DNA of 64,000 nt, from contig NZ_CP114291.2 of assembly GCF_027111355.2 (NCBI RefSeq), positions 3,596,001 through 3,660,000 of the forward strand, read 5' to 3'. A model generated the notes under the pieces. That model ran no database searches. It was not told the DNA's origin and worked only from the letters and a program-made list of their open reading frames with translations. Shown piece by piece: positions 10,314-19,893 of the stretch. Within the stretch, counting starts at the first letter, position 1. Each line of letters starts with the position of its first letter. A program made the position numbers and the translations under genes. The DNA comes from Flavobacterium eburneipallidum. Lineage in GTDB: Bacteria > Bacteroidota > Bacteroidia > Flavobacteriales > Flavobacteriaceae.

Positions 10314-11414
10314 TTATTTTTTCATATTTTCAATAAATTGATCAAACAAATAGGATGAATCGTGTGGTCCTGGACTTGCTTCTGGATGATACTGTACAGA
10401 GAAACAATTTTTGTCTTTCACTCGCATTCCTGCAACAGTTCCATCATTCAAATGAAGGTGTGTAATTTCCATATCTGAATTATTATCCAACTCTTCTTTA
10501 TTTACAGCAAATCCATGATTTTGAGAAGTGATTTCTCCTCTTCCAGTAATGATGTTTTTCACAGGATGATTAATTCCTCTGTGTCCGTTGAACATTTTAT
10601 AAGTAGAAATTCCATTTGCCAAACCAATAATTTGGTGTCCTAAACAAATACCAAATAAAGGCTTATCATTAGCCAAAATTTCTTTGGCAACTTCAATAAC
10701 CCCAGTTAATGGCTCTGGATCACCAGGCCCATTGGATAAGAAAAATCCATCTGGATTAAATTCAGCTAAATCTGAATATTTTGAATCATAAGGAAATACC
10801 TTAATGTAACAATCTCTTTTGGCAAAATTACGAAGGATATTAGTTTTAATTCCTAAATCTAAAGCTGCTATTTTATAGGTTGCATTTTCATCTCCATAGA
10901 AATAAGGTTCGGTGGTAGAAACTTTAGAAGCCAATTCCAAACCTTTCATATCTGGAACTTTTGCTAAAGCCGCTTTCAGTTCTTCAATTGGAGTTCCATC
11001 AGTACAAATTACCGAGTTCATTGCTCCATTGTCGCGAATGTAACTTACCAATCCACGAGTATCAACATCAGAGATACAGATCAAGTTTTGTTTGGTAAAA
11101 TAATCTTCCAAACTTCCTGAAGCATCTTCACGAGAATAATTGAAACTGAAATTTTTACAAACTAACCCTGCGATTTTTACATCACCTGATTCTACTTCTT
11201 TGTCATTTACTCCGTAGTTTCCAATATGAGCATTAGTAGCGACCATAATTTGTCCGAAGTAAGATGGGTCAGTAAATATTTCCTGATAACCCGTCATACC
11301 AGTATTAAAGCATACTTCGCCAAAAGTAGTTCCTGAAATTCCAATAGATTTTCCGTGGAAAATGGTTCCGTCACTTAATAAAAGTATAGCGCTTTTTCTT
11401 GTTGTGTATTTCAT
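10314..11414 (-). CDS. carA: Carbamoyl-phosphate synthase small (glutaminase) subunit
   Basis: This subunit hydrolyses glutamine and passes ammonia to CarB for carbamoyl phosphate, used in pyrimidine and arginine synthesis. The 366-aa length is normal. The N-terminal CarA domain includes SDGTIFHGKSIG and FNTGMTGYQEI. The class I amidotransferase domain follows with the nucleophile C257 in FGICLGHQ and the His/Glu pair H343/E345 in YHPEASPGP. It lies downstream of rplQ on the same strand, but a terminator and its own -7 box lie in the 272-bp gap, so it is probably a separate unit. carB is not in the window. Confidence 0.97.
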   Translation of the reverse strand: MKYTTRKSAILLLSDGTIFHGKSIGISGTTFGEVCFNTGMTGYQEIFTDPSYFGQIMVATNAHIGNYGVNDKEVESGDVKIAGLVCKNFSFNYSREDASGSLEDYFTKQNLICISDVDTRGLVSYIRDNGAMNSVICTDGTPIEELKAALAKVPDMKGLELASKVSTTEPYFYGDENATYKIAALDLGIKTNILRNFAKRDCYIKVFPYDSKYSDLAEFNPDGFFLSNGPGDPEPLTGVIEVAKEILANDKPLFGICLGHQIIGLANGISTYKMFNGHRGINHPVKNIITGRGEITSQNHGFAVNKEELDNNSDMEITHLHLNDGTVAGMRVKDKNCFSVQYHPEASPGPHDSSYLFDQFIENMKK

Positions 11415-11487
11415 TCGTTGGTGTCTATTATTTTTTTTATGATCTAATGAAGTGCAAAATTCGTTTCGTCAGTAGTCAAATTTTTTG

Positions 11488-11519
11488 CAAATTTAATTCT
11501 TTAAAACAGTGGATGCAAT
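11488..11519 (-). promoter_or_regulatory. Candidate carA promoter
   Basis: On the minus strand a TAAATTTG box (11488-11495) is preceded, 20 nt away, by ATTG (11516-11519), a near match to TTTG. The predicted leader is about 70 nt. Confidence 0.45.
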
Positions 11520-11626
11520 GTTTTTTGAAAAATTTATATTTATTGAAGAGTTTATTATGAAAAATCAAAAGCACAAACTATTACGAATAATCTTCATAGT
11601 AAATTTTAAAGTTCTAAAAAATCAAA

Positions 11627-11662
11627 AAAAAAGGACAAACTAATAAAAGTTTATCCTTAATT
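11627..11662 (-). terminator. Terminator at the end of the rpsD-rpoA-rplQ unit
   Basis: AAGGACAAACT (11631-11641) pairs with AGTTTATCCTT (11648-11658), 11 bp with one mismatch and a 6-nt loop. Nine adenines on the plus-strand left flank give a U-tract in the minus transcript. It lies 28 nt after the rplQ stop. Confidence 0.75.
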
Positions 11663-11686
11663 TTTATAGAATGATTATTTTCATAA

Positions 11687-12196
11687 TTATTCAGCAGCCT
11701 CTTTTGGAGTTTCAGGTTCAGCAGCAGGACCTTCTGTTTCAGCCACAGGAGCTTCAACAACATCATCTGCTTTTTTAGCTTTTCCACCACGACGGCTTTT
11801 TGCTTTTTTAACTTCTTTTTTACCTCCGTTGTAAAGCTCATTGAAATCTACTAATTCGATCATTGCCATATCAGCATTATCTCCTAAACGATTTCCAACT
11901 TTAATGATACGAGTGTATCCACCTGGACGGTCACCTACTTTAGCAGCTACGTCTCTGAACAAATCAGTTACAGCATATTTGCTACGTAAGTATCCAAAAA
12001 CGATACGACGGTTGTGAGTCGTGTCAGATTTAGATTTTGTAATTAATGGCTCAACAAATTGTTTAAGCGCTTTAGCTTTTGCAACAGTTGTATTGATACG
12101 TTTGTGCTCAATAAGAGAACAAGCCATATTAGCCAACATAGAACCTCTATGTGCAGTCTGTCTGCTTAAGTGATTGAATTTTTTTCCGTGTCTCAT
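11687..12196 (-). CDS. rplQ: 50S ribosomal protein L17
   Basis: The N-terminus ([20 protein letters not shown]) and the core up to about residue 120 are classic L17, which lines the peptide exit tunnel side of the large subunit. At 169 aa it is longer than the E. coli protein (127 aa). The extra C-terminal tail of about 45 residues is first Lys/Arg-rich, then Ala/Glu/Pro-rich and acidic. It is the last gene of the rpsD-rpoA-rplQ group, 62 nt after rpoA. That gap contains a small possible hairpin with TTGCT/AGCAA ends. Confidence 0.97.
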   Translation of the reverse strand: MRHGKKFNHLSRQTAHRGSMLANMACSLIEHKRINTTVAKAKALKQFVEPLITKSKSDTTHNRRIVFGYLRSKYAVTDLFRDVAAKVGDRPGGYTRIIKVGNRLGDNADMAMIELVDFNELYNGGKKEVKKAKSRRGGKAKKADDVVEAPVAETEGPAAEPETPKEAAE

Positions 12197-12258
12197 GACA
12201 TATTTTTTTTATCTTCATCTTGCTATAATCCACCCTGGACAGCAAAATATGAAGTAAT

Positions 12259-13251
12259 TTATTCTTTATCTAATTTGTATTTTGCTAAATCCATTCCGAA
12301 GTTCAAATTTTTAATCGCCACTAGTTCATCTAGTTCCGTTAAAGATTTTTTACCGAAATTACGGAATTTCATTAGGTCATTTTTATTGAAAGATACTAAA
12401 TCTCCAAGTGTATCAACTTCAGCAGCTTTTAAGCAATTTAATGCTCTTACAGAAAGATCCATATCAACAAGCTTGGTTTTAAGCAATTGTCTCATGTGTA
12501 ATGACTCTTCGTCATACGATTCTGTTTGTGCAATTTCGTCAGCCTCAAGAGTAATTCTTTCGTCTGAGAACAACATAAAGTGGTGAATCAAAACTTTAGC
12601 AGCTTCAGTAAGGGCATCTTTTGGATTAATTGAACCATCAGTTTTAATTTCAAAAACTAATTTTTCGTAATCTGTTTTTTGCTCTACACGGAAATTTTCA
12701 ATAGCATACTTAACATTTTTTACCGGAGTAAAAATAGAGTCAGTAAATATAGTTCCAATTGCAGCATTTTGTTTTTTGTTCTCTTCAGCAGGAACATATC
12801 CTCTACCTTTTTCGATTGTTAAATCGAAGTGTAGTTTGATTTTAGGATCTAAATTACAGATTACAAGTTCTGGATTCAAAACTTGGAAACCTGAAATAAA
12901 TTTCTGGAAATCACCAGCTGTTAATTGATCTTTACCAGTAACTGAAATAGTAACTGATTCATTATCTATATCTTCGATTTGACGTTTGAAACGTACTTGC
13001 TTAAGATTAAGAATAATTTCTGTAACGTCTTCAACAACTCCTGAGATAGTAGAAAACTCATGATCTACACCTTCGATGCGTACCGATGTGATTGCATAAC
13101 CTTCTAATGCTGAAAGCAAAACTCTTCTAAGTGCGTTACCAACTGTCAATCCGTAACCAGGTTCTAAAGGTCTAAATTCGAATTTACCTTCAAAATCGGT
13201 TGAATCAATCATGATAACTTTATCGGGCTTCTGAAAATTAAATATTGCCAT
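12259..13251 (-). CDS. rpoA: RNA polymerase subunit alpha
   Basis: At 330 aa this is a full-length alpha subunit. The N-terminal assembly domain covers about residues 1-235 ([20 protein letters not shown] and GYVPAEENK), and the C-terminal DNA-binding domain covers about 250-320 ([20 protein letters not shown], then [12 protein letters not shown]). It dimerises to nucleate the RNA polymerase core, and its C-terminal domain contacts UP elements and activators. The gene follows rpsD by 21 nt and precedes rplQ, the standard alpha-operon order. Confidence 0.98.
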   Translation of the reverse strand: MAIFNFQKPDKVIMIDSTDFEGKFEFRPLEPGYGLTVGNALRRVLLSALEGYAITSVRIEGVDHEFSTISGVVEDVTEIILNLKQVRFKRQIEDIDNESVTISVTGKDQLTAGDFQKFISGFQVLNPELVICNLDPKIKLHFDLTIEKGRGYVPAEENKKQNAAIGTIFTDSIFTPVKNVKYAIENFRVEQKTDYEKLVFEIKTDGSINPKDALTEAAKVLIHHFMLFSDERITLEADEIAQTESYDEESLHMRQLLKTKLVDMDLSVRALNCLKAAEVDTLGDLVSFNKNDLMKFRNFGKKSLTELDELVAIKNLNFGMDLAKYKLDKE

Positions 13252-13272
13252 AAATTTCGACTAAGTCAATTA

Positions 13273-13878
13273 TTATTTGTTGTACAACTCTACGATTAAT
13301 TGTTCTTTAATGTTTTCTGGAATTTGAAGTCTAGCTGGTACAGAAACGAAAGTACCTTCTTTTAATTCATTATTCCAAGTAATCCATTCATAAACATGAC
13401 TTGAATTTGACAAAGAACGTTCGATAGCTTCTAATGATTTAGATTTTTCACGAACTGCAACTTTATCACCAGGTCTAAGGTGGTAAGAAGGAATATTAAC
13501 CACTTCACCATTAACGGTTACGTGTCTGTGAGAAACGATTTGACGAGCACCTCTTCTAGAAGGAGCAATACCCATTCTAAAAACTACGTTGTCTAATCTT
13601 GCTTCACATAACTGTAATAAAACTTCACCAGTAACACCTTTAGTAGCTGATGCTTTTTTGAATAAACCTCTGAATTGTTTTTCTAAAATTCCATAAGAAT
13701 ATTTAGCTTTTTGTTTTTCCATTAATTGGATAGCAAATTCAGATTTTTTTCCTCTTTTTTTAGCCATCCCGTGTTGTCCAGGAGGGTAATTTCTTTTTTC
13801 GAATGCTTTATCGTCTCCGAAAATTGCTTCGCCAAATTTACGAGCGATTCTTGTACTAGGACCAGTATATCTTGCCAT
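13273..13878 (-). CDS. rpsD: 30S ribosomal protein S4
   Basis: S4 is a primary 16S rRNA-binding assembly protein. It is 201 aa, starts [20 protein letters not shown], and has the S4 RNA-binding domain at about residues 92-155 ([20 protein letters not shown]). It lacks the zinc-binding Cys set of some S4 proteins. In E. coli and B. subtilis S4 is a translational autoregulator. Here the 93-nt gap before rpsD holds a long imperfect hairpin (13892-13943) that could serve that purpose, but this is inference. Confidence 0.98.
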   Translation of the reverse strand: MARYTGPSTRIARKFGEAIFGDDKAFEKRNYPPGQHGMAKKRGKKSEFAIQLMEKQKAKYSYGILEKQFRGLFKKASATKGVTGEVLLQLCEARLDNVVFRMGIAPSRRGARQIVSHRHVTVNGEVVNIPSYHLRPGDKVAVREKSKSLEAIERSLSNSSHVYEWITWNNELKEGTFVSVPARLQIPENIKEQLIVELYNK

Positions 13879-13891
13879 TTTAAATTGTTTA

Positions 13892-13943
13892 AGATTGAGA
13901 TTATGAATTCAGGTCTGATCCTTCAATAATCGATATTCAATCT
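13892..13943 (-). promoter_or_regulatory. Folded leader before rpsD (possible S4 autoregulatory element)
   Basis: AGATTGA (13892-13898) pairs with TCAATCT (13937-13943). Inside, GATTAT (13899-13904) pairs with ATAATC (13926-13931), with further GAA/TTC and GG/CC pairs, giving an imperfect hairpin of about 52 nt. It begins 14 nt before the rpsD start codon, in the only gap of more than 90 nt between rpsK and rplQ. It has no U-tract, so it is not an obvious terminator. Confidence 0.45.
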
Positions 13944-13971
13944 AGGTTATACTATAATTTGTTTTTGAGTA

Positions 13972-14355
13972 TTAAACTCTACGTCTTTTTGGAGGACGAC
14001 ATCCGTTGTGAGGCATTGGAGTAACATCAATGATTTCAGTCACTTCAATTCCACCGTTATGCAAAGAACGGATAGCAGACTCTCGTCCGTTTCCTGGTCC
14101 TTTTACATAAACTTTTACTTTTTTAAGTCCAGCTTCTAACGCTACTTTACTGCAATCTTCTGCTGCCATTTGAGCTGCATACGGAGTGTTCTTTTTAGAA
14201 CCTCTGAAACCCATTTTACCTGCAGAAGACCAAGAAATAACATCACCTTTCTTATTTGTCAAAGAAATAATGATGTTGTTAAAAGTGGCACTAATATGAG
14301 CTTCACCCGTTGATTCAACGATAACTTTACGTTTTTTTGTAGTTGCTTTAGCCAT
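13972..14355 (-). CDS. rpsK: 30S ribosomal protein S11
   Basis: S11 (127 aa) sits on the platform of the small subunit near the mRNA exit. It shows the family core [20 protein letters not shown] and the C-terminal [10 protein letters not shown]. It lies 8 nt after rpsM and is followed by a 93-nt gap before rpsD. Its start at 14355 gives the usual [10 protein letters not shown] basic N-terminus. Confidence 0.98.
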   Translation of the reverse strand: MAKATTKKRKVIVESTGEAHISATFNNIIISLTNKKGDVISWSSAGKMGFRGSKKNTPYAAQMAAEDCSKVALEAGLKKVKVYVKGPGNGRESAIRSLHNGGIEVTEIIDVTPMPHNGCRPPKRRRV

Positions 14356-14363
14356 ATTACTTA

Positions 14364-14738
14364 TTATTTAGTTGCTTTTTTCTTGTTAGCAACAGTTTTT
14401 CTTTTACCTTTTCTTGTTCTAGAGTTGTTCTTCGTTCTTTGTCCTCTTAATGGAAGACCAGATCTATGACGAATACCTCTATAACATCCAATATCCATTA
14501 AACGTTTAATGTTTAAAGAAACTTCTGAACGTAGTTCACCTTCAATTTTGAAAAATGATACAGCATCACGAATTGCTCCGATCTCGTCATCATTCCAATC
14601 TTGCACTTTTGTATCTTGGCTAACTTGAGCTTTCTCTAAAATCTCAATTGCTCTACTTCTACCTATTCCGAAAATGTAGGTCAAAGCGATAACTCCTCTT
14701 TTGTTTTTTGGGATATCTACCCCTGCTATTCTTGCCAT
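14364..14738 (-). CDS. rpsM: 30S ribosomal protein S13
   Basis: S13 (124 aa) is in the 30S head and contacts the P-site tRNA and the B1 intersubunit bridge. The start [20 protein letters not shown] is canonical. The helix-two-turn-helix region and the basic tail ([18 protein letters not shown]) are intact. It overlaps nothing and starts 2 nt after rpmJ ends. Confidence 0.98.
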   Translation of the reverse strand: MARIAGVDIPKNKRGVIALTYIFGIGRSRAIEILEKAQVSQDTKVQDWNDDEIGAIRDAVSFFKIEGELRSEVSLNIKRLMDIGCYRGIRHRSGLPLRGQRTKNNSRTRKGKRKTVANKKKATK

Positions 14739-14740
14739 AA

Positions 14741-14857
14741 CTATCCTTGTCTTTGTTTAAATCTAGGATTCTTTTTGTTGATTACGTATAATCTGCCTTT
14801 TCTTCGTACAATCTTGCACTCGGCACTTCTTTTTTTAACTGATGCTCTTACTTTCAT
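14741..14857 (-). CDS. rpmJ: 50S ribosomal protein L36
   Basis: This is a 38-residue gene read directly from the sequence: ATG at 14857, TAG at 14741-14743. It begins [20 protein letters not shown] and ends NPRFKQRQG. This is the C-minus-like form: only one Cys (C14) remains, without the CxxC...C...H zinc ribbon of the C+ form. It sits between infA (11 nt) and rpsM (2 nt), exactly where L36 is expected. Confidence 0.95.
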   Translation of the reverse strand: MKVRASVKKRSAECKIVRRKGRLYVINKKNPRFKQRQG

Positions 14858-14868
14858 TGTGAATATCT

Positions 14869-15084
14869 TTAATATCTATAAGTAATTCTTGCTTTTGACA
14901 AATCGTAAGGGCTCATTTCTAGTTTCACTTTATCACCGGGTAATAATTTGATGTAATGCATACGCATTTTTCCAGATATATGAGCAATTACTATATGTCC
15001 ATTTTCTAACTCAACACGGAACATTGCATTTGACAATGCTTCAATGATTGATCCGTCTTGTTCTATTGCTGATTGTTTTGCCAT
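14869..15084 (-). CDS. infA: Translation initiation factor IF-1
   Basis: IF-1 is a 71-aa OB-fold protein that binds the ribosomal A site during initiation. The family signature is complete: [20 protein letters not shown], then [20 protein letters not shown] and the ending KARITYRY. It lies 4 nt after secY and 11 nt before rpmJ, as in most bacterial spc operons. Confidence 0.98.
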   Translation of the reverse strand: MAKQSAIEQDGSIIEALSNAMFRVELENGHIVIAHISGKMRMHYIKLLPGDKVKLEMSPYDLSKARITYRY

Positions 15085-15088
15085 AAGA

Positions 15089-16435
15089 TTAAGCTACTGC
15101 TTTTCTATTTTTACCACTTTTCATTAATCCATCATAATGTTTATTCAACAAGTATGAATTGATTTGCTGAATAGTATCTATTGCAACACCAACCATAATG
15201 ATTAATGATGTACCTCCAAAAAACATTGCCCAAGATTGTTGAACATCCATAACACTAACTACAATCGCTGGGAACACAGCTATCAGCGCCAGAAATAAAG
15301 AGCCTGGAAATGTGATTAAAGACATCACTTTATCAAGAAATTCAGAAGTTTCAACTCCTGGTCGAACACCTGGAATAAAACCACCACTTCTTTTTAAATC
15401 GTCAGACATCTTATTAGTAGGAACTGTGATTGCAGTATAGAAGAAAGTAAATACAACTATTAAAGTTGCAAAAACAAAATTATACCAAAACCCGAACATA
15501 TTACTAAAAGCACCAACTATTGATTGTGCAGTATCTGCTTTTGATAAACCTGCAACAGCAGCAGGAATAAACATAATTGCCTGAGCAAAGATAATTGGCA
15601 TTACACCAGAGGCATTTAATTTCAATGGAATCCACTGTCTGTTACCACCCATCATATCTTGTTCAAAATCCCCTGAAGTAGTACGACGTGCGTACTGTAC
15701 AGGTATCTTTCTCACTGCCATTACTAACAGTATACAAGAAATAATAACTAATAACCAAACAATAATTTCCACAACTAACAACATTAGTCCTCCATTATTG
15801 TTTGTAACTCTAGCAGCAAATTCCTGTATAAAAGCTTGTGGAAATCTAGCCAAAATACCTACCATAATTAACAGAGAAATTCCGTTACCGATTCCTTTGT
15901 CAGTGATTTTTTCTCCTAACCACATGGCAAAAATTGTACCTGTAACTAGAATAATTACTGAAGAAAATAAAAATTCAAATGAATCAAAACCTAACAAGAA
16001 CGCACTACTTGGTATTGTTCTATATAGATTATAAATGTATCCTGGTCCTTCAACCAATGTTATACCTATTGTTAACCAACGAGTAATTTGATTGATTTTT
16101 TTTCTACCACTTTCTCCATCACTCTGAAGTTTTTGTAAATACGGAATCGCAATTCCCATTAACTGAACAACAATTGAAGCAGAAATATAAGGCATAATAC
16201 CTAAAGCAAAAACGGAAGCTTTTGAAAAAGCACCACCAGTAAACATATCCAGAACTGAACCAATTCCTTCTTTAGTTTGTCCAGCTAATCCAGTCAATTG
16301 CGTAGCATCAATACCAGGAAGAGTAACATGAGCACCAAAACGATACACTAAAAGAATACCTAATGTAATTAGAATTCTATTTTTTAGCTCCTCGATTTTC
16401 CAAACATTAATTAGCGATTCAATAAATTTCTTCAT
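15089..16435 (-). CDS. secY: Preprotein translocase subunit SecY
   Basis: SecY (448 aa) is the central channel of the Sec translocon in the inner membrane. Ten hydrophobic segments can be seen. The first begins near [19 protein letters not shown], and the plug-side [20 protein letters not shown] follows. The cytoplasmic loop with [10 protein letters not shown] lies before TM9. The start at 16435 ([20 protein letters not shown]) fits the family. It is embedded in the ribosomal cluster between rplO and infA, coupling translocon and ribosome supply. Confidence 0.98.
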   Translation of the reverse strand: MKKFIESLINVWKIEELKNRILITLGILLVYRFGAHVTLPGIDATQLTGLAGQTKEGIGSVLDMFTGGAFSKASVFALGIMPYISASIVVQLMGIAIPYLQKLQSDGESGRKKINQITRWLTIGITLVEGPGYIYNLYRTIPSSAFLLGFDSFEFLFSSVIILVTGTIFAMWLGEKITDKGIGNGISLLIMVGILARFPQAFIQEFAARVTNNNGGLMLLVVEIIVWLLVIISCILLVMAVRKIPVQYARRTTSGDFEQDMMGGNRQWIPLKLNASGVMPIIFAQAIMFIPAAVAGLSKADTAQSIVGAFSNMFGFWYNFVFATLIVVFTFFYTAITVPTNKMSDDLKRSGGFIPGVRPGVETSEFLDKVMSLITFPGSLFLALIAVFPAIVVSVMDVQQSWAMFFGGTSLIIMVGVAIDTIQQINSYLLNKHYDGLMKSGKNRKAVA

Positions 16436-16448
16436 CTTAATCGGAAAA

Positions 16449-16901
16449 TTAAAGTGTTACAGCTTCTCCACCAGCAGCTTCAATAGCAGCTTTTGCAGTA
16501 GCAGTAAATTTGTGAGCAGTTACCGTTAATTTTGCTTTCAATTCTCCTCTTCCTAAAATCTTAACGATCTCATTTTTAGTAGCTAAACGGTTAGCAACAT
16601 AAACAGTCATATCAACTGCATCTGTAACAATACCATTATCCACTAACAATTGAAGTGTATCAAGATTCACACCTTCGTATTCTTTACGGTTGATGTTTGT
16701 GAAACCAAACTTAGGCACACGTCTTTGAAGTGGCATTTGTCCACCTTCAAATCCAATCTTTTTAGAATAACCAGAACGAGATTTTGCTCCTTTGTGACCA
16801 CGTGCAGCAGTACCACCTTTTCCAGAACCTTCTCCTCTACCCAATCTTTTATTTTGATTGTGTGTTGACCCTTCAGCCGGTTTTAAGTTACTTAAATTCA
16901 T
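16449..16901 (-). CDS. rplO: 50S ribosomal protein L15
   Basis: L15 (150 aa from this start) is a late-assembly large-subunit protein. I choose the ATG at 16901 (MNLSNLKPAEGSTHNQNKRL). A longer frame from 16928 would overlap the end of rpmD by 17 nt and add nine residues that are not typical. The Gly/Arg-rich N-terminal loop (RLGRGEGSGKGGTAARGHKG) is present. It ends 13 nt before secY. Confidence 0.96.
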   Translation of the reverse strand: MNLSNLKPAEGSTHNQNKRLGRGEGSGKGGTAARGHKGAKSRSGYSKKIGFEGGQMPLQRRVPKFGFTNINRKEYEGVNLDTLQLLVDNGIVTDAVDMTVYVANRLATKNEIVKILGRGELKAKLTVTAHKFTATAKAAIEAAGGEAVTL

Positions 16902-16911
16902 AACGTATTTG

Positions 16912-17094
16912 TTATTTAGCTTCTTCAACAGAAACTAAGTGTTTAACTTTATTTATCATTCCAAGGATAGTTGGATTTGAATCGTGTTCTACAACTTGAC
17001 CCATTTTACGAAGACCTAAAGCTTCTAAACCTCTTTTTTGAGAAAGAGGACAGTTGATTTTGCTTCTTACTTGTTTTACTAATAATTTAGCCAT
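16912..17094 (-). CDS. rpmD: 50S ribosomal protein L30
   Basis: L30 is a 60-residue large-subunit protein with the usual pattern [20 protein letters not shown], then [13 protein letters not shown]. It lies 12 nt after rpsE and 10 nt before the chosen rplO start. Its short length is normal for bacterial L30. Confidence 0.97.
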   Translation of the reverse strand: MAKLLVKQVRSKINCPLSQKRGLEALGLRKMGQVVEHDSNPTILGMINKVKHLVSVEEAK

Positions 17095-17106
17095 AATTTC
17101 CTTGAA

Positions 17107-17634
17107 TTAACCTTTAAAAACTTTTTCTAAAGAAACACCTCTCTGTTTTGCAACAGTATAAGCACTTCTCATTTGTAATAAAGCATCAAAAGTTGCTTTA
17201 ACCACGTTGTGAGGATTTGATGATCCTTGAGATTTTGACAACACATCATGTATCCCAACAGACTCAAGTACTGAACGAACAGCACCACCAGCAATAACTC
17301 CAGTACCATGAGAGGCAGGAATTAAAAACACACGTGCTCCACCAAATTTTCCTTTTTGCTCGTGAGGAACTGATTGTCCATTCAAAGGAATCTTAACTAA
17401 ATTTTTCTTTGCATCTTCTACTGCTTTCGCAATTGCTTCAGAAACATCTTTAGATTTTCCTAATCCGTGACCAACTACTCCATTTTCATCACCTACAACT
17501 ACAATAGCAGAAAAACCAAATGCTCTACCACCTTTTGTAACTTTAGTAACACGATTTACACTTACCAAACGATCTTTTAATTCAAGACCAGTTGGTTTTA
17601 CTAGCTCTACATTCTTGTATTTACTATTAGACAT
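17107..17634 (-). CDS. rpsE: 30S ribosomal protein S5
   Basis: S5 (175 aa) stabilises the decoding region and takes part in translational accuracy. The N-terminal double-stranded-RNA-like domain is seen in [20 protein letters not shown] and the C-terminal fold in [19 protein letters not shown]. The loop that carries spectinomycin-resistance changes in other species ([10 protein letters not shown]) looks unaltered. It is 6 nt after rplR. Confidence 0.98.
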   Translation of the reverse strand: MSNSKYKNVELVKPTGLELKDRLVSVNRVTKVTKGGRAFGFSAIVVVGDENGVVGHGLGKSKDVSEAIAKAVEDAKKNLVKIPLNGQSVPHEQKGKFGGARVFLIPASHGTGVIAGGAVRSVLESVGIHDVLSKSQGSSNPHNVVKATFDALLQMRSAYTVAKQRGVSLEKVFKG

Positions 17635-17640
17635 ACTATA

Positions 17641-17991
17641 TTAGAATTTAAGTCCAGCCGCTCTCGCGCCTTCCGCTAATGATTTAATACGACCGTGATA
17701 TAAATAACCTCCTCTATCAAAAGTTACTTTTTCTATCCCAGCTTTTAACGCTTTTTCTGCAACTAGTTTTCCAACTGCTGTTGCAACTTCTACGTTTGTA
17801 CCGTTTCCTATTTCTTTTTCTCTTGAAGAAGCAGCTAATAAAGTAACTCCATTTACATCATCAATAAGTTGAGCATAAATTTCTTTGTTACTTCTAAATA
17901 CAGAAAGTCTTGGATTAGTAGCAGTACCACTAATTGTTTTTCTAATTCTGAATCTGATTCTCTGTCTTCTTTCAGGTTTTGTTAATGACAT
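17641..17991 (-). CDS. rplR: 50S ribosomal protein L18
   Basis: L18 (116 aa) binds 5S rRNA together with L5. The N-terminal basic stretch ([17 protein letters not shown]) and the C-terminal [20 protein letters not shown] are typical. It lies 11 nt after rplF and 6 nt before rpsE. Confidence 0.98.
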   Translation of the reverse strand: MSLTKPERRQRIRFRIRKTISGTATNPRLSVFRSNKEIYAQLIDDVNGVTLLAASSREKEIGNGTNVEVATAVGKLVAEKALKAGIEKVTFDRGGYLYHGRIKSLAEGARAAGLKF

Positions 17992-18002
17992 AATGTTATT
18001 TT

Positions 18003-18545
18003 TTACGCTGATTTACCTGCTTTTCTTCTTAATACTTCACCTACAAACTTAACACCTTTTCCTTTGTATGGTTCTGGCTTACGGAAACCTCTGATTTTCG
18101 CAGCAACAGCTCCTAAAAGTTGTTTGTCAAATGATGTTAATTTCACGATTGGATTTTTACCTTTTTCAGATATTGTTTCTACTTTAACTTCTGGAGCTAC
18201 TTCTAAAACAATATTATGAGAAAATCCAAGAGCTAAATCTAATTTTTGTCCTTGATTAGAAGCTCTATAACCAACTCCTACCAATTCTAATTCTTTAGTA
18301 AAACCTTCAGTTACACCAGTAATCATATTATTGATTAAAGATCTGTACAAACCATGTTTTGCTCTTTGGTCTTTGTGATCAGATGATCTGTCCACTTGAA
18401 CTTGATCTCCTTCAACTGTTACAGTAACATCTGAATATTCCTGCGTTAGTTGACCATTTTTTCCTTTTACTGTAATAATACCATTAGCAACTTCAACAGT
18501 TACTCCGGCAGGGATTACAACGGGATTTTTACCTATTCTTGACAT
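18003..18545 (-). CDS. rplF: 50S ribosomal protein L6
   Basis: L6 (180 aa) lies near the sarcin-ricin loop and the factor-binding site. The start [20 protein letters not shown] and the C-terminal [14 protein letters not shown] motif are diagnostic. Two tandem L6 beta domains span about residues 11-82 and 90-165. It follows rpsH by 19 nt. Confidence 0.98.
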   Translation of the reverse strand: MSRIGKNPVVIPAGVTVEVANGIITVKGKNGQLTQEYSDVTVTVEGDQVQVDRSSDHKDQRAKHGLYRSLINNMITGVTEGFTKELELVGVGYRASNQGQKLDLALGFSHNIVLEVAPEVKVETISEKGKNPIVKLTSFDKQLLGAVAAKIRGFRKPEPYKGKGVKFVGEVLRRKAGKSA

Positions 18546-18564
18546 CTCTTATAAGTCTTTTTAA

Positions 18565-18963
18565 TTAGTATACGTAACAAATTACTTCACCACCTACATT
18601 TAATTGCTTTGCTTGTTTTCCAGTCATAAGACCTTTTGAAGTTGAAACGATAGCAATTCCTAATCCGTTAAGGATTCTTGGGATGTTAGAAGAACCTGCA
18701 TACTTACGTAAACCTGGTTTACTAATTCTTTGGATATCTTTGATTACAGACTCTTTAGTATCTTTATCATACTTCAAAGCGATTTTGATTGAACCCTGAA
18801 CGGTGTTGCTCTCAAATTTGTAACTTAAGATATATCCTTGATCAAATAAGATCTTAGTTATTTCTTTTTTAAGATTAGATGCTGGAATTTCGACAACTTT
18901 GTGGTTTGCAGCCACAGCGTTTCTAACTCTCGTCAAATAATCTGCAATAGGATCTGTATACAT
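18565..18963 (-). CDS. rpsH: 30S ribosomal protein S8
   Basis: S8 (132 aa) binds helix 21 of 16S rRNA and, in E. coli, represses the spc operon through a look-alike mRNA fold. The start [20 protein letters not shown] and the C-terminal [20 protein letters not shown] are classic. It is preceded by a 103-nt gap, much the longest inside the spc block, which contains a -7 box and a stable hairpin. That suggests a new transcription start and possible S8 control here rather than further upstream (inference). Confidence 0.98.
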   Translation of the reverse strand: MYTDPIADYLTRVRNAVAANHKVVEIPASNLKKEITKILFDQGYILSYKFESNTVQGSIKIALKYDKDTKESVIKDIQRISKPGLRKYAGSSNIPRILNGLGIAIVSTSKGLMTGKQAKQLNVGGEVICYVY

Positions 18964-18977
18964 ATGTATAAAATTGC

Positions 18978-19020
18978 GGCTATGGTTTTCGTGAGATACT
19001 CATCAAACGAACCTTTAGCC
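18978..19020 (-). promoter_or_regulatory. Folded leader before rpsH (possible S8 autoregulatory element)
   Basis: GGCTA (18978-18982) pairs with TAGCC (19016-19020), GGTT (18984-18987) with AACC (19010-19013), and CGT (18990-18992) with ACG (19007-19009), with small internal loops between. The hairpin ends 14 nt before the rpsH start codon and lies downstream of a TAnnTTTG box. A helix broken by conserved internal loops is what S8 recognises in other bacteria. Confidence 0.45.
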
Positions 19021-19042
19021 AGTTAAATTATTTTTTGGATTG

Positions 19043-19050
19043 CAAAAGTA
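19043..19050 (-). promoter_or_regulatory. Candidate internal promoter upstream of rpsH
   Basis: The minus strand reads TACTTTTG. At 20-nt spacing the -33 position reads CTTG (19071-19074), one base off TTTG, inside the end of rpsN. It would give a leader of about 75 nt carrying the hairpin at 18978-19020. Confidence 0.5.
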
Positions 19051-19066
19051 CAAACTTTTTTTCAGA

Positions 19067-19336
19067 TTACCAAGATGCTTTTTTAACACCTGGAATTAAT
19101 CCATTATTTGCCATTTCACGAAATGTTACACGTGAAATACCAAATTGACGAATATAACCTCTTGGTCTTCCTGTTAATTTACAACGATTGTGTAAACGAA
19201 CTGGTGAAGCATTTTTTGGTAATTTTTGCAAACCTACTGAATCTCCAGCTTCTTTCAAAGCTTTTCTTTTTTCAGCATACTTTGCTACCGTTCTTTCTCT
19301 CTTCACCTCGCGGGCTTTCATTGATTCTTTAGCCAT
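19067..19336 (-). CDS. rpsN: 30S ribosomal protein S14 (zinc-free form)
   Basis: At 89 aa this is the longer C-minus S14, without the CxxC-x12-CxxC zinc ribbon; only one Cys remains ([20 protein letters not shown]). It lies in the 30S head. It follows rplE by 3 nt and is the last gene before the 103-nt gap ahead of rpsH. Confidence 0.97.
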   Translation of the reverse strand: MAKESMKAREVKRERTVAKYAEKRKALKEAGDSVGLQKLPKNASPVRLHNRCKLTGRPRGYIRQFGISRVTFREMANNGLIPGVKKASW

Positions 19337-19339
19337 GTC

Positions 19340-19891
19340 TTAATTCTTTTTAAAAGGTAATCCTAATTCAGCCAATAGTGACTTTGCTTCCTTGTCTGTT
19401 TTTGCAGAAGTAACAAAAGTAATATCCATACCTGAAATTTTGTTTACTTTATCAATATCAATTTCTGGGAAAATGATTTGCTCCAAAACACCAAGGTTAT
19501 AGTTCCCTCTTCCGTCAAAACCAGTAGCTTTAATTCCACTGAAATCTCTAACACGTGGCAAAGAAGAAGTAATCAATCTGTCTAAAAACTCATACATTCT
19601 TTCTCCGCGCAAAGTAACTTTTGCTCCAATAGGCATACCTTTTCTCAATTTAAAAGACGCAACGTCTTTCTTTGAAATTGTAGCTACTGCTTTCTGTCCA
19701 GTGATCTTTGTTAACTCCTCAACCGCATAGTCAATAAGTTTTTTATCAGATACAGCTGCACCAACTCCTTTACTCAAAACGATTTTTTCCAATTTTGGAA
19801 CCTGCATTACGTTTGTGTAACCGAATTCTTCTTTAAGAGCAGAGATAACTCTACTCTTATATTCTTCTTTTAGTCTAGGTATATATGCCAT
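19340..19891 (-). CDS. rplE: 50S ribosomal protein L5
   Basis: L5 (183 aa) binds 5S rRNA and forms intersubunit bridge B1b. Family signatures include the N-terminal [20 protein letters not shown], then [11 protein letters not shown], and the C-terminal [20 protein letters not shown]. It is 2 nt downstream of rplX and 3 nt upstream of rpsN. Confidence 0.98.
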   Translation of the reverse strand: MAYIPRLKEEYKSRVISALKEEFGYTNVMQVPKLEKIVLSKGVGAAVSDKKLIDYAVEELTKITGQKAVATISKKDVASFKLRKGMPIGAKVTLRGERMYEFLDRLITSSLPRVRDFSGIKATGFDGRGNYNLGVLEQIIFPEIDIDKVNKISGMDITFVTSAKTDKEAKSLLAELGLPFKKN

Positions 19892-19893
19892 TA

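Noticed and set aside
11614..11841. 75-codon ORF overlapping the end of rplQ on the minus strand
   Set aside because: It is a Lys/Leu-rich out-of-frame reading of the L17 tail and runs through the terminator hairpin.
12170..12586. 138-codon plus-strand ORF opposite rpoA
   Set aside because: It is antisense to the rpoA C-terminal domain; the Ser-rich sequence is typical of reversed AT-rich codons.
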